This document shows positions 1 to 7,015 of a DNA stretch of 18,950 nucleotides, piece after piece (within the stretch, counting starts at the first letter, position 1; every line of letters starts with the position of its first letter). The stretch spans positions 1 to 18,950 of the forward strand of contig CANDYP010000013.1 of NCBI GenBank assembly GCA_947425005.1, in the 5' to 3' direction. A program made the position numbers and the translations under genes. The notes below the pieces were generated by a model. That model made no database searches. It saw only the letters and a list, made by a program, of their open reading frames with translations, and was not told the origin of the DNA. The stretch is from Rickettsiales bacterium (GTDB lineage Bacteria; Pseudomonadota; Alphaproteobacteria; Rickettsiales; UBA1997).

Positions 1-70
1 TTGCTGTGAAGCTTCTACAGCAAGAACCTTCCCTGGTTTCGACTCCGCTCAACCGACGGGTTTTTTTGAA
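1..70. repeat. Dyad and terminator-like sequence at window edge
   Basis: Positions 1-23 form a near-perfect dyad: arms ttgctgt (1-7) and acagcaa (17-23) around gaagcttct. Positions 34-54 carry ggtttcgactccgctcaacc, which resembles short dispersed repeats I recall from several bacterial phyla (recollection, not checked). A short GC-rich stem followed by seven T residues (about 53-67) could end transcription of a rightward gene lying left of the window. This region is also the 3' flank of the leftward gene at 73-759, so it could be a bidirectional terminator. Assignment is by inspection only. Confidence 0.35.
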
Positions 71-72
71 TA

Positions 73-759
73 TTAGATTCCTCGAACATTCTTATGCTCT
101 TGGCCATCCAACCTTTGACCCTCAACCTGCATAATTATCGTCGATGGTGTCTGTTTCAAAACTTTTGCCGAAGACAATAAAACCTGATTCACAACATCTC
201 GCGACACTGATCCTTGAATTTTTTTTAGCTTCGTAACCAGCTCAGGATCCATCGCCCGATTTAGCCTCTCGTCACCTTCCACTGTAAAAATTAATAAATT
301 CAGCGCCGCGCGCATCAGCTCAGGACTATTGTCAATCAAGGTGTCGCCATTGCCATTAAGCACCACATTACAAAAATCATTGCCACTCCAAGAGGTGTGA
401 CCAACCTCATGAAAATTGTCATTTTCTTCCAAAACATTTTTGACCTGATCTTTAAAACTTTTGTGAATCTTCTCTTTCAAAGTTTTTTCTTCCTTCTCCA
501 TCACGCTGCATTTGACGTCTTTTACCTCTGATCCAAGCTGACGCATTTCATTCAAAATATTCGTCACATTTTCTTCGACATTTTCGGAGCTATCAAAATG
601 TGCGATCGCTGCCATCTGTTTGGCGGTATCAAATAAGATTATGATTTTACCATTTTTGGCATTGGGTGCGACAATCAAAGAGTCGCCAATTACGACACCA
701 AATTCGCCACGAAGAATTATTTCTGGATTTTTTTTCGCTATGTCGTGCAGGTCAATCAT
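73..759 (-). CDS. Uncharacterised 228-aa protein with a weak CheD-like segment
   Basis: A 228-residue soluble protein with no signal peptide or membrane segment, starting at ATG 757-759 and ending 73 bases from the window edge. I do not recognise it confidently. Residues about 20-92 (GVVIGD..., then AAIAHFDSS at 50-58, then the helix ENVTNILNEMRQLGS and a VKDVKCSV strand) resemble the core of CheD-type glutamine deamidases, where GMAH-F precedes an amphipathic helix ending in LG. In CheD the catalytic Cys lies about 17 residues before that His. No Cys is present there, so if the fold is right the enzyme is probably inactive. The rest (95-228) is mostly charged helix with an HEVGHTSWSGNDF segment and matches nothing I know. 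It is divergent from carA, with 128 bases between the starts. The kinase nearby (2198-4381) is the only signalling gene in the window. The CDS call is good; the fold call is weak. Confidence 0.75.
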   Translation of the reverse strand: MIDLHDIAKKNPEIILRGEFGVVIGDSLIVAPNAKNGKIIILFDTAKQMAAIAHFDSSENVEENVTNILNEMRQLGSEVKDVKCSVMEKEEKTLKEKIHKSFKDQVKNVLEENDNFHEVGHTSWSGNDFCNVVLNGNGDTLIDNSPELMRAALNLLIFTVEGDERLNRAMDPELVTKLKKIQGSVSRDVVNQVLLSSAKVLKQTPSTIIMQVEGQRLDGQEHKNVRGI

Positions 760-887
760 GTTTGCAAATGTAAGTAATTATTAGAATTCTGCGGGTTGCT
801 ATTGAAGATTTATTAATCAAAATTTGGGTGTTGTGAGCTAGCTGTAAATGACTAGCCAAAGCCTTCCAAAATATCTCCAAAACATCC

Positions 888-2069
888 ATGAAAGACACGA
901 ATAACTTCTATCAGTCCTCCAAAAATGCTGTCTTAATTTTTCCGGATGGTTCTTGTTTTTATGGTTACGGTCTCGGAAAAAAGTCTCTCACAAATTCTCC
1001 GGCGAAGGGAGAAATATGTTTTAATACCGCCATTACCGGCTATCAAGAAATACTTACAGATCCCTCTTACGCTGGCCAAATAATTAATTTCACTTTTCCT
1101 CACATCGGAAATATCGGCACCAATAATTCTGACATTGAATCAAAAACCCCCAAGGCTTGCGGCCTTATCATTCGTGAGCCCATCACCAATCCTTCGAGCT
1201 ACCGATCTGAATCTCATCTTAACGATTGGCTGCTAAAAAATGGCATTACTGGCATTTGCGGAATCGACACCAGACAAATCACCAAACTAGTTAAAGACAA
1301 TGGCGCCAAGGTTGTAGCGATCTTGTATCAAGATGAAATTAACGAAAATACAATTCAGAAAATTGTCGCAGAGTTAAAAAATACTCGCGATCTAGACGGC
1401 GCTGAACTCGCTTCTGTTGCCAGTTTGAATCAAGAATATGCTTGGCCTATTGAGGGCAAATGGCAGCAAACAAAAAATTCCTACAATCAAGTTTCGCAAA
1501 AAAAATTCAAAGTTGTGGCGGTTGATTACGGCGCCAAACTCAACATTCTGCGCTGCTTAACTGAGGCAGGTTGCGACGTAAAAGTTGTCGGTGCCAAGGC
1601 CACTTTCAAAGAAATTATGGCGCACAATCCAGATGGAGTGTTTTTGTCGAACGGTCCGGGAGACCCCGCCGAAACAGGCAAATACGCCATCGCTCCCATT
1701 CAAGAAATTCTAAAAAATAAAATTCCGCTTTTTGGAATTTGTTTGGGACACCAATTGTTAGCTTTGGCAATCGGCGCTAAAACCACTAAAATGGCGCAAG
1801 GACACCGCGGTGCCAATCATCCGGTGCAAAATTTAAAAAATAAAAAAGTCGAAATCACCAGCCAAAATCACGGCTTCACAGTAGATGCAGATTCAATGCC
1901 CGCTGATGCCGAAGTTACTCACATCTCACTTTTTGACCGCAGCGTCGAAGGCCTAAGATTAAAAAATGGCCAAGCCTTCTCAGTACAATACCACCCCGAA
2001 AGCTCCCCAGGGCCAGATGATAGCTTTTATTTGTTTGAAGAATTTGTGAAGTTGATGGGGAAGAAGTAG
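888..2069 (+). CDS. carA: Carbamoyl-phosphate synthase small (glutaminase) subunit
   Basis: This subunit hydrolyses glutamine and passes ammonia to CarB for carbamoyl phosphate, the entry point to pyrimidine and arginine synthesis in the cytosol. At 393 residues it is close to the usual 380-ish length. Residues 12-150 are the N-terminal CPSase domain (FPDGSCFYGYG, GEICFNTAITGYQEILTDPSY, GICGIDTRQIT). Residues 207-390 are a class I glutamine amidotransferase domain with the nucleophile Cys285 in FGICLGHQ and His369/Glu371 in QYHPESSPG, so the triad is complete. The oxyanion-hole motif SNGPGDP is at 254-260. carB is not adjacent, so the two subunits are encoded apart here. No Shine-Dalgarno site is visible before the ATG. 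The gene converges on the histidine kinase across a large palindrome. Pyrimidine synthesis is missing in Rickettsia but present in several other Rickettsiales, so the gene helps place the organism. Confidence 0.97.
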   Translation: MKDTNNFYQSSKNAVLIFPDGSCFYGYGLGKKSLTNSPAKGEICFNTAITGYQEILTDPSYAGQIINFTFPHIGNIGTNNSDIESKTPKACGLIIREPITNPSSYRSESHLNDWLLKNGITGICGIDTRQITKLVKDNGAKVVAILYQDEINENTIQKIVAELKNTRDLDGAELASVASLNQEYAWPIEGKWQQTKNSYNQVSQKKFKVVAVDYGAKLNILRCLTEAGCDVKVVGAKATFKEIMAHNPDGVFLSNGPGDPAETGKYAIAPIQEILKNKIPLFGICLGHQLLALAIGAKTTKMAQGHRGANHPVQNLKNKKVEITSQNHGFTVDADSMPADAEVTHISLFDRSVEGLRLKNGQAFSVQYHPESSPGPDDSFYLFEEFVKLMGKK

Positions 2070-2091
2070 CTCGTTCAATCGTTAGAACCTA

Positions 2092-2190
2092 TTCAAAATC
2101 TCTACCTGCGACGGCCGCAAATGACGGATTTGCTGCGATCCGCTACTTGCAAATCCGTCATTTCCAACTTTGTAGAAGCAAGATTTTGAA
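2092..2190. repeat. Nested palindrome between convergent genes (possible bidirectional terminator)
   Basis: Outer arms ttcaaaatct (2092-2101) and agattttgaa (2181-2190) enclose inner 15-base perfect arms aaatgacggatttgc (2119-2133) and gcaaatccgtcattt (2149-2163). The left inner arm is itself a small palindrome (gcaaat/atttgc, 2117-2133). The structure fills the 128-base gap between the 3' ends of carA and the histidine kinase. It lacks a clean T-run on either strand, so a classical intrinsic terminator is not proven. Its size and layering also fit a dispersed palindromic element. The dyads are read directly; the role is inferred. Confidence 0.6.
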
Positions 2191-2197
2191 CAGCTTC

Positions 2198-4381
2198 TTA
2201 AGCCTTTAACATCTCATCAATCACATCAAACAACTTCGTTCTAGAAGTTGATTTTTCTACGTGACTATTCATGCCGCTATCAAGAGCCCTCTGAATAGTT
2301 TTTTCATCAGACGAAGACATCAAAGCTACGATCGGAATAGTTTTGTAATTCTTAAATTTCTTAAAAATACTCCCTTCTCGAATTGCTTTGGTGGCGTCGT
2401 AGCCATTCATTACAGGCATCTCGCCATCCATCAAAATCAAATCAAAATCTTCTTTATCGAGAATTGCTAAAGCCTCTTGGCCATTTTCTACGTTACGAAT
2501 TTGGTAACCTCTACCTTCCAAACTTTTTGTAGTGACTCGGATATTAACCGGATTGTCTTCGACTAAGAGGATGGATTTATTTCGTATATTTACGGTTTTG
2601 ATATTGTTGCCTGATAATTTCACGGTGACAGGAACTTCTTGTTGTAAGCCTTGTAGAATGCCATCTAGCAGTGTGAGGCCAAAATAAAGTTTAACTTTTG
2701 TTCCAACTCCACTCTCTGATTCAACTTCAATCTTGCCGTGATGAAGTCTGATCAACTTAAAGACAATCGGCATGCCAATGCCGTGGGAATCTATCTCTTT
2801 TTCTTGTGAGATGATTGATTTATCGATGTCTTTGCCGCTGCCATTTAAGTATTTTTTAACGTCTTCTTCGTTCATGCCAAATCCCTGGTCAGCTATTTCG
2901 ATGTAGATCTGGTTGAATTCTTTGAGGTGTTTAACAGTGATCGTGACAACCGTTTCTGACCTGCTGTATTTCACAGCGTTGGTAATGAGATTGGTCAAAA
3001 TTTGCTTCATTCTTCTGACGTCGCATCTCAACTTAGGTAAGTCATCCTCAATGTTGGTTTTCAACTTAACGCAGTGGCGCATTGCTAGACTGCTATTCAT
3101 GAATACCACTCCTTCGATCAAAGATTTAACGTAACATTCTTTGATTTTTCCTAAGCCAAACTCACCGGTTTCAAGCTGATTATTGTCGAGCAAATCTTTG
3201 ACGAACTCCATCAACTCGTCGGATTGGTCAGAGATCGTTTCAACTATTTGCAAATCTTCGTTGGTAGAAATTTCAGTTTTTTTCTTGGAGTCCAAAATGA
3301 TTTTGGACAGGCCGTGAATTCCAAAAATATAATTTTTAATGTCATGGGCAATGGAGGCGAGGAGGTTGTCTTTGGCCTCATTGGCTCTTTGCAAAGAGTG
3401 TCTCAAATGTCTTTCTGTATTCAGCAAAGAGACGATTTTTGTTTTGAAAAGAAATAAAATTACCAAGAAAAAAATGGTGAGGCAGAGAAGCTCTAATATG
3501 CGAGGCAGGATTAAGGTGGCAAATTGTTGATCGATAAAAGTTTTGTCGAAGCCGGTAAGGGTAAGGTAAGGATAGTTATCAAATTTTCTGTAATTACTAA
3601 AGTTGATGTCCCCGACTTTTATTTCTTCCTTTAGATTTCCATCTTTTTCGTAAAGATTTTGTAAATCAAAATTCTCTTTAAAGAAATTACTGTCTTTGCC
3701 AAGCATGATGTCGCTAGATTCCAGCACTATTTTTAAATCTTTATCTAAGACAATAAAGCTAGTTCCCCTTTTTAATTTTGAGGCGATTCTTGTTGTAAGT
3801 TCGTTGATATCAAAGCCCACAACGATGGCACCAAGATATTTTTCATTGCCATCAACTACGCCAGTTCCAGCGGGAATAACCCAGGCGCCGCTTGGGTCTC
3901 CAATGGTTGGAAATGATACTTGTAGCGTCCAAGGATTTTTTGGAGACAAGAGTGTGTATTGTCGATTTGACATGTTGGGAGGGTTATCGCGAATACCAAG
4001 CCTACTGTTAACGGATTGGTAATTTTTGCTATCAACCCAGTCGAAAGATGACCAAGAAAATAATTCAGTATTTCGGTGTTTAATTTTGTCTGATTCGCGA
4101 AATAATTTTAAGATAAATTTTAAATCTGCTGCCCCATGTTGAGCGATCTGCTGACCGATATGGTTGTTAATTTGATTTGCATAATCAAATGTTTCAGAAA
4201 TAATTATCTCTATGTTTTTTGCTTCTTTTTGAAGATCTTTAGAATTTTCATTCGCACTACCTTTAAAAGAAAAATACGCAAAAATTACTGCCGACAAGAT
4301 TACGGCCGCAGTAGTAAGTAGTGCGAAAAATAAATAAGCTCTTGATGGAGTTAAGTCTCTAGTGGTGTTTTTGTTTGTCAC
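2198..4381 (-). CDS. Membrane-bound hybrid sensor histidine kinase with C-terminal receiver domain
   Basis: A two-component sensor of 727 residues. A first membrane segment (about 15-38) and a second (about 290-312) enclose a periplasmic domain of roughly 250 residues. That domain looks Cache/PAS-like (GAWVIPAGTGVVDGNEKYLGAIVVGFDI at 165-192, FIVLDKDLKIVLES at 209-222). A HisKA domain follows with phospho-acceptor His346 in SIAHDIKN. The ATPase domain has the N box TNLITNAVKYS (463-473), G1 box DQGFGM (498-503) and G2 box SHGIGMPIV (532-540). A receiver domain (602-725) has VEDN at 607-610, phospho-acceptor Asp652 in LMDGEMPVMNG, and Lys710. The alcohol residue position reads ALMSSS, as in other receivers. 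The start is GTG (4379-4381), since no ATG precedes the first membrane segment. No partner regulator is adjacent, so the output protein is unknown. It is divergent from 4460 across a 78-base region with a perfect palindrome. Confidence 0.93.
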   Translation of the reverse strand: MTNKNTTRDLTPSRAYLFFALLTTAAVILSAVIFAYFSFKGSANENSKDLQKEAKNIEIIISETFDYANQINNHIGQQIAQHGAADLKFILKLFRESDKIKHRNTELFSWSSFDWVDSKNYQSVNSRLGIRDNPPNMSNRQYTLLSPKNPWTLQVSFPTIGDPSGAWVIPAGTGVVDGNEKYLGAIVVGFDINELTTRIASKLKRGTSFIVLDKDLKIVLESSDIMLGKDSNFFKENFDLQNLYEKDGNLKEEIKVGDINFSNYRKFDNYPYLTLTGFDKTFIDQQFATLILPRILELLCLTIFFLVILFLFKTKIVSLLNTERHLRHSLQRANEAKDNLLASIAHDIKNYIFGIHGLSKIILDSKKKTEISTNEDLQIVETISDQSDELMEFVKDLLDNNQLETGEFGLGKIKECYVKSLIEGVVFMNSSLAMRHCVKLKTNIEDDLPKLRCDVRRMKQILTNLITNAVKYSRSETVVTITVKHLKEFNQIYIEIADQGFGMNEEDVKKYLNGSGKDIDKSIISQEKEIDSHGIGMPIVFKLIRLHHGKIEVESESGVGTKVKLYFGLTLLDGILQGLQQEVPVTVKLSGNNIKTVNIRNKSILLVEDNPVNIRVTTKSLEGRGYQIRNVENGQEALAILDKEDFDLILMDGEMPVMNGYDATKAIREGSIFKKFKNYKTIPIVALMSSSDEKTIQRALDSGMNSHVEKSTSRTKLFDVIDEMLKA

Positions 4382-4402
4382 AAAATTCGAAAAGTTTTTA
4401 AG

Positions 4403-4429
4403 TTCAAAAATGCAGGATGCATTTTTGAA
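4403..4429. promoter_or_regulatory. Perfect palindrome in the divergent promoter region
   Basis: Arms ttcaaaaatgca (4403-4414) and tgcatttttgaa (4418-4429) are perfect 12-base inverted repeats around a 3-base loop (gga). The dyad sits in the 78-base region between the starts of the histidine kinase (leftward) and the CADD-like gene (rightward), the classic place for an operator serving both. A possible -35-like ttgaaa overlaps its right arm at 4425-4430. As RNA it would also form a stable hairpin in the 5' leader of either gene. An operator role is inference. Confidence 0.5.
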
Positions 4430-4459
4430 AAAATTGTTTGAACCAACTTAGTTTAATTT

Positions 4460-5476
4460 ATGAGCAAAGAAGTATTTCAGTCTCTTTTTAAAGAAGGCAG
4501 AGCGTTTGGGGTTATGCTGGCAAGAAGCTACGGTAGCAAAATATCAAGCAGAAATATCTCTCAAGATAGGCTAGATACAGAGAAAAAGTTTAGATTATTG
4601 TTCAATCCAGTGATTGAAGAATTTAAAGAACATCCAGCTTTAGATCATCCATTTTTTCAATATCTAAAAGAGCAATCACAAGAGGGGTTCAATTCGAGAC
4701 AATTTGCTATCTATCGTGATAATTTTTTATTTAGAACTGAGGCTACAATTCCATCTGTGGCAAGAACTGTTGAGAAAGCTGCCCTTAGCGGAGATATGCA
4801 AACTGTCACAGATACCATTTCCAATCTTTATGATGAAGGTGGATATGGAGATCCTAGCAAAGTACACAGCAAGCTTTTGCTAGATTCTCACAATAAACAT
4901 GGTGAAAGAATATTTGGACTTTCTCCACTTGAGGATCTGAGAGGTGCAAGAAAATCACCGTTTTTAGTTCCTGAAGTTATTCAGTATAGGCAAGCCAAGT
5001 TATCAGTTTTTAACAGGTCATTCCCTTACATAGCAGGCAATACTTTTGCTCATGAACTTGCTGCTGATGGCATGCTGGACAATTTTAGAAAAGCTTTTTT
5101 TGAGCCTTACAAGGGATATTACAAGCCAGAGGATTACGTTAGGTTAACAGAATATTTTACTGCACACAAAGATGATGAAAAAGAGGGTGGAGATGTTGAG
5201 GCTCAGCATGCAAGAATGGCTGAAGCCGCTGCTGAAAGGGCGTGCAAAGAAAATATCATTAACATACCAAAAATACGTCAAGGTGGTTTAGATTTTTTGG
5301 AAAGACAGTCGGAGTTGTGGAGTGGCTTACTTAGAGAGATTGAAAGAGCAAAAGACAAAGTTGTTCCCGTCGTTCCAATGCTAAATTATATTTCTTCAGC
5401 AAAAATCCCTAGCCCTCATCCTACAAAGCCACAGTTAGAATCCAAGACCGGACAGGGTCCTGACATTTTAATTTAA
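4460..5476 (+). CDS. CADD/iron-containing-redox-like haem-oxygenase-fold protein
   Basis: A 338-residue cytosolic protein without signal or membrane segments. The middle resembles the haem-oxygenase-like diiron oxidase group (PqqC, chlamydial CADD and 'iron-containing redox enzyme' proteins). The first likely metal-ligand set is Glu/His in LYDEGGYGDPSKVHSKLL (residues about 123-140), matching the family pattern E-G-G-x-G...H. The second is in LTEYFTAHKDDEKEGGDVEAQHARM (split at about 230-254), matching the family pattern H...D/E...H. The long helices between them (LFRTEATIPSVARTVEKAAL, SVFNRSFPYIAGNTFAHELA) fit the all-helical fold. CADD makes para-aminobenzoate for folate by self-sacrificing chemistry, and related enzymes oxidise other substrates. 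Which reaction applies here cannot be told from sequence. The tail (305-338) is Pro-rich and disordered. It is the first gene of the rightward train, and the next ATG is 22 bases after its stop. The fold call is moderate; the function is open. Confidence 0.7.
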   Translation: MSKEVFQSLFKEGRAFGVMLARSYGSKISSRNISQDRLDTEKKFRLLFNPVIEEFKEHPALDHPFFQYLKEQSQEGFNSRQFAIYRDNFLFRTEATIPSVARTVEKAALSGDMQTVTDTISNLYDEGGYGDPSKVHSKLLLDSHNKHGERIFGLSPLEDLRGARKSPFLVPEVIQYRQAKLSVFNRSFPYIAGNTFAHELAADGMLDNFRKAFFEPYKGYYKPEDYVRLTEYFTAHKDDEKEGGDVEAQHARMAEAAAERACKENIINIPKIRQGGLDFLERQSELWSGLLREIERAKDKVVPVVPMLNYISSAKIPSPHPTKPQLESKTGQGPDILI

Positions 5477-5497
5477 AAAATAAACAACCCCAGAAAA

Positions 5498-7009
5498 ATG
5501 AGTGCCATCAGCAACATCTATTTAATCATTTTTCTTCCGCTTATCTCTTCGCTTTTTTGTCAGCTTTTTGGCAAAAAATTTCTGTCTTTTTGGATTGCGC
5601 TTTCCTCCTGCGTTCTGCTTTTTTTTCTCACTCTCAAAGTTCTTCCTGACGTTCTAATCTACGAAAAAATCAGTAATGATTTTGAATTGTCAGTGCTCTC
5701 GCTTGCCCTGGAATTCAGGCTCGACATCCTCGGCATTATTTTTTTACTGCTGCTGACTTTTCTCAAAATCGTCATTTTATTTTACTACCGTTTGGACATT
5801 GAAAAAATTCTCGACGACAGAGGGCGTAGAATTTTTTACTCAGTTTATTTGCTGCACCTCTTCGCTCTGGTTGGAATTTTTACGACCAATAATCTGCTCA
5901 ACTTATTTTTGTTTTTCGAAATTTACGGCTTCGCTTTTTTCGCCACTTCGTCAATTTCAAAAAATCTAAAAATCTCCAAATTATCCTTCAGATATTTTTG
6001 CCTTAATGCCACGTCCTCTTTAATAATTTTATTCTGTTTCCTCGCGATTTACCTGGCTTTCGGGGAAATTAACTTCAACAGAATCGGCGAAAGTTTTGCC
6101 GTCACTTCGAATATTGATGTTTGGTTTTTAGGCTCAATTTTTCTGCTTCTTACCACAGCTTTCGTAATCAAATTTTTTCCTTTCTGGCTTTATTTTGAGA
6201 ATCTCAAAAGCACCAGTTTGATCTCAAATTACATCTCGATTGATTCACTCTTCATCAAAACCAATGTCGGAATTTTTGTAGTTTTAAAATTTTTATATTT
6301 TTTCTTCGGAAATAATTTGATCTTCGCGCGCTTTGATTTTGCGCCATTTCTCATCCTGCTGTCACTGCTCTTAATTTTTTACAGCGCCATCAAACTCTAC
6401 CAGCAAAAACATCTTAAAACCATCGCTGCCTATTTTTGTTTGAACAATCTGGGTTTTATTTTTGCCTGTTTGGCCCTACAAACCATTGAATCCTTGCAGG
6501 CTCTCTTCTTTTACATTTTGAATTTCAGTTTGGTAAATTTGCTGATTTTTATTTTTGCAACTTTCCTCAAAAGAAATTTCAAAACTTCTTCAATTAACAA
6601 AATTTGGCTGATTCGTAAAAATCATTTTCTGCTAGTTCTGCCAATAAAATTGCTAATATTTTTTGTCGCTGCCTTCCCACTTTCCACCTTGTTTTTTGCC
6701 AACTGGTATCTCGCTTACAGCAGCTTCACCTTTGGTTTCCAACTTTTTTTATTAATAGGATTACTGGTTTCGAACTTTGTCCACGTTAGCTTGGCGATCA
6801 AATTAATTTCGGCACTTTTTAAGAAAGAAGCCGTCGCCGACCAAAAAGCGTCGCAAGAAATTTTGATCCTGGGAATGAAAAAATACCATTTCTACCTACT
6901 GTCTTTCTGGTTTTTAATTGCGACGATTTACCTTTCCTCTCTGGCCTCAGGCCTTACCAACAGCCTATCCTTGCGCTTTGCTTCATTTTTACTTTCAAAC
7001 ACGATTTAG
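5498..7009 (+). CDS. NuoM/NuoN/MrpD-type membrane proton-translocating subunit (catalytic residues kept)
   Basis: A 503-residue, very hydrophobic protein with about 14 membrane helices, of the family shared by complex I antiporter-like subunits (NuoL/M/N) and Mrp Na+/H+ antiporters (MrpA/D). The family's proton-path residues can be placed: Glu141 in LFLFFEIYGF (TM5 Glu), Lys225 in AFVIKFFPFWL (TM7 Lys, followed by the F-P/F-W-L segment) and Lys254 in LFIKTNVGIFVVLKF (TM8 Lys). HLKTIAAYFCLNNLGF (305-320) matches the usual L-K-R-x-L-A-Y-S segment. It is not inside a visible nuo or mrp operon. Its only membrane neighbour is the next gene, 6 bases downstream. It may be an accessory antiporter subunit or a stray complex I-like module. 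The exact subfamily cannot be assigned by eye. Confidence 0.8.
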   Translation: MSAISNIYLIIFLPLISSLFCQLFGKKFLSFWIALSSCVLLFFLTLKVLPDVLIYEKISNDFELSVLSLALEFRLDILGIIFLLLLTFLKIVILFYYRLDIEKILDDRGRRIFYSVYLLHLFALVGIFTTNNLLNLFLFFEIYGFAFFATSSISKNLKISKLSFRYFCLNATSSLIILFCFLAIYLAFGEINFNRIGESFAVTSNIDVWFLGSIFLLLTTAFVIKFFPFWLYFENLKSTSLISNYISIDSLFIKTNVGIFVVLKFLYFFFGNNLIFARFDFAPFLILLSLLLIFYSAIKLYQQKHLKTIAAYFCLNNLGFIFACLALQTIESLQALFFYILNFSLVNLLIFIFATFLKRNFKTSSINKIWLIRKNHFLLVLPIKLLIFFVAAFPLSTLFFANWYLAYSSFTFGFQLFLLIGLLVSNFVHVSLAIKLISALFKKEAVADQKASQEILILGMKKYHFYLLSFWFLIATIYLSSLASGLTNSLSLRFASFLLSNTI

Positions 7010-7015
7010 AATTTC

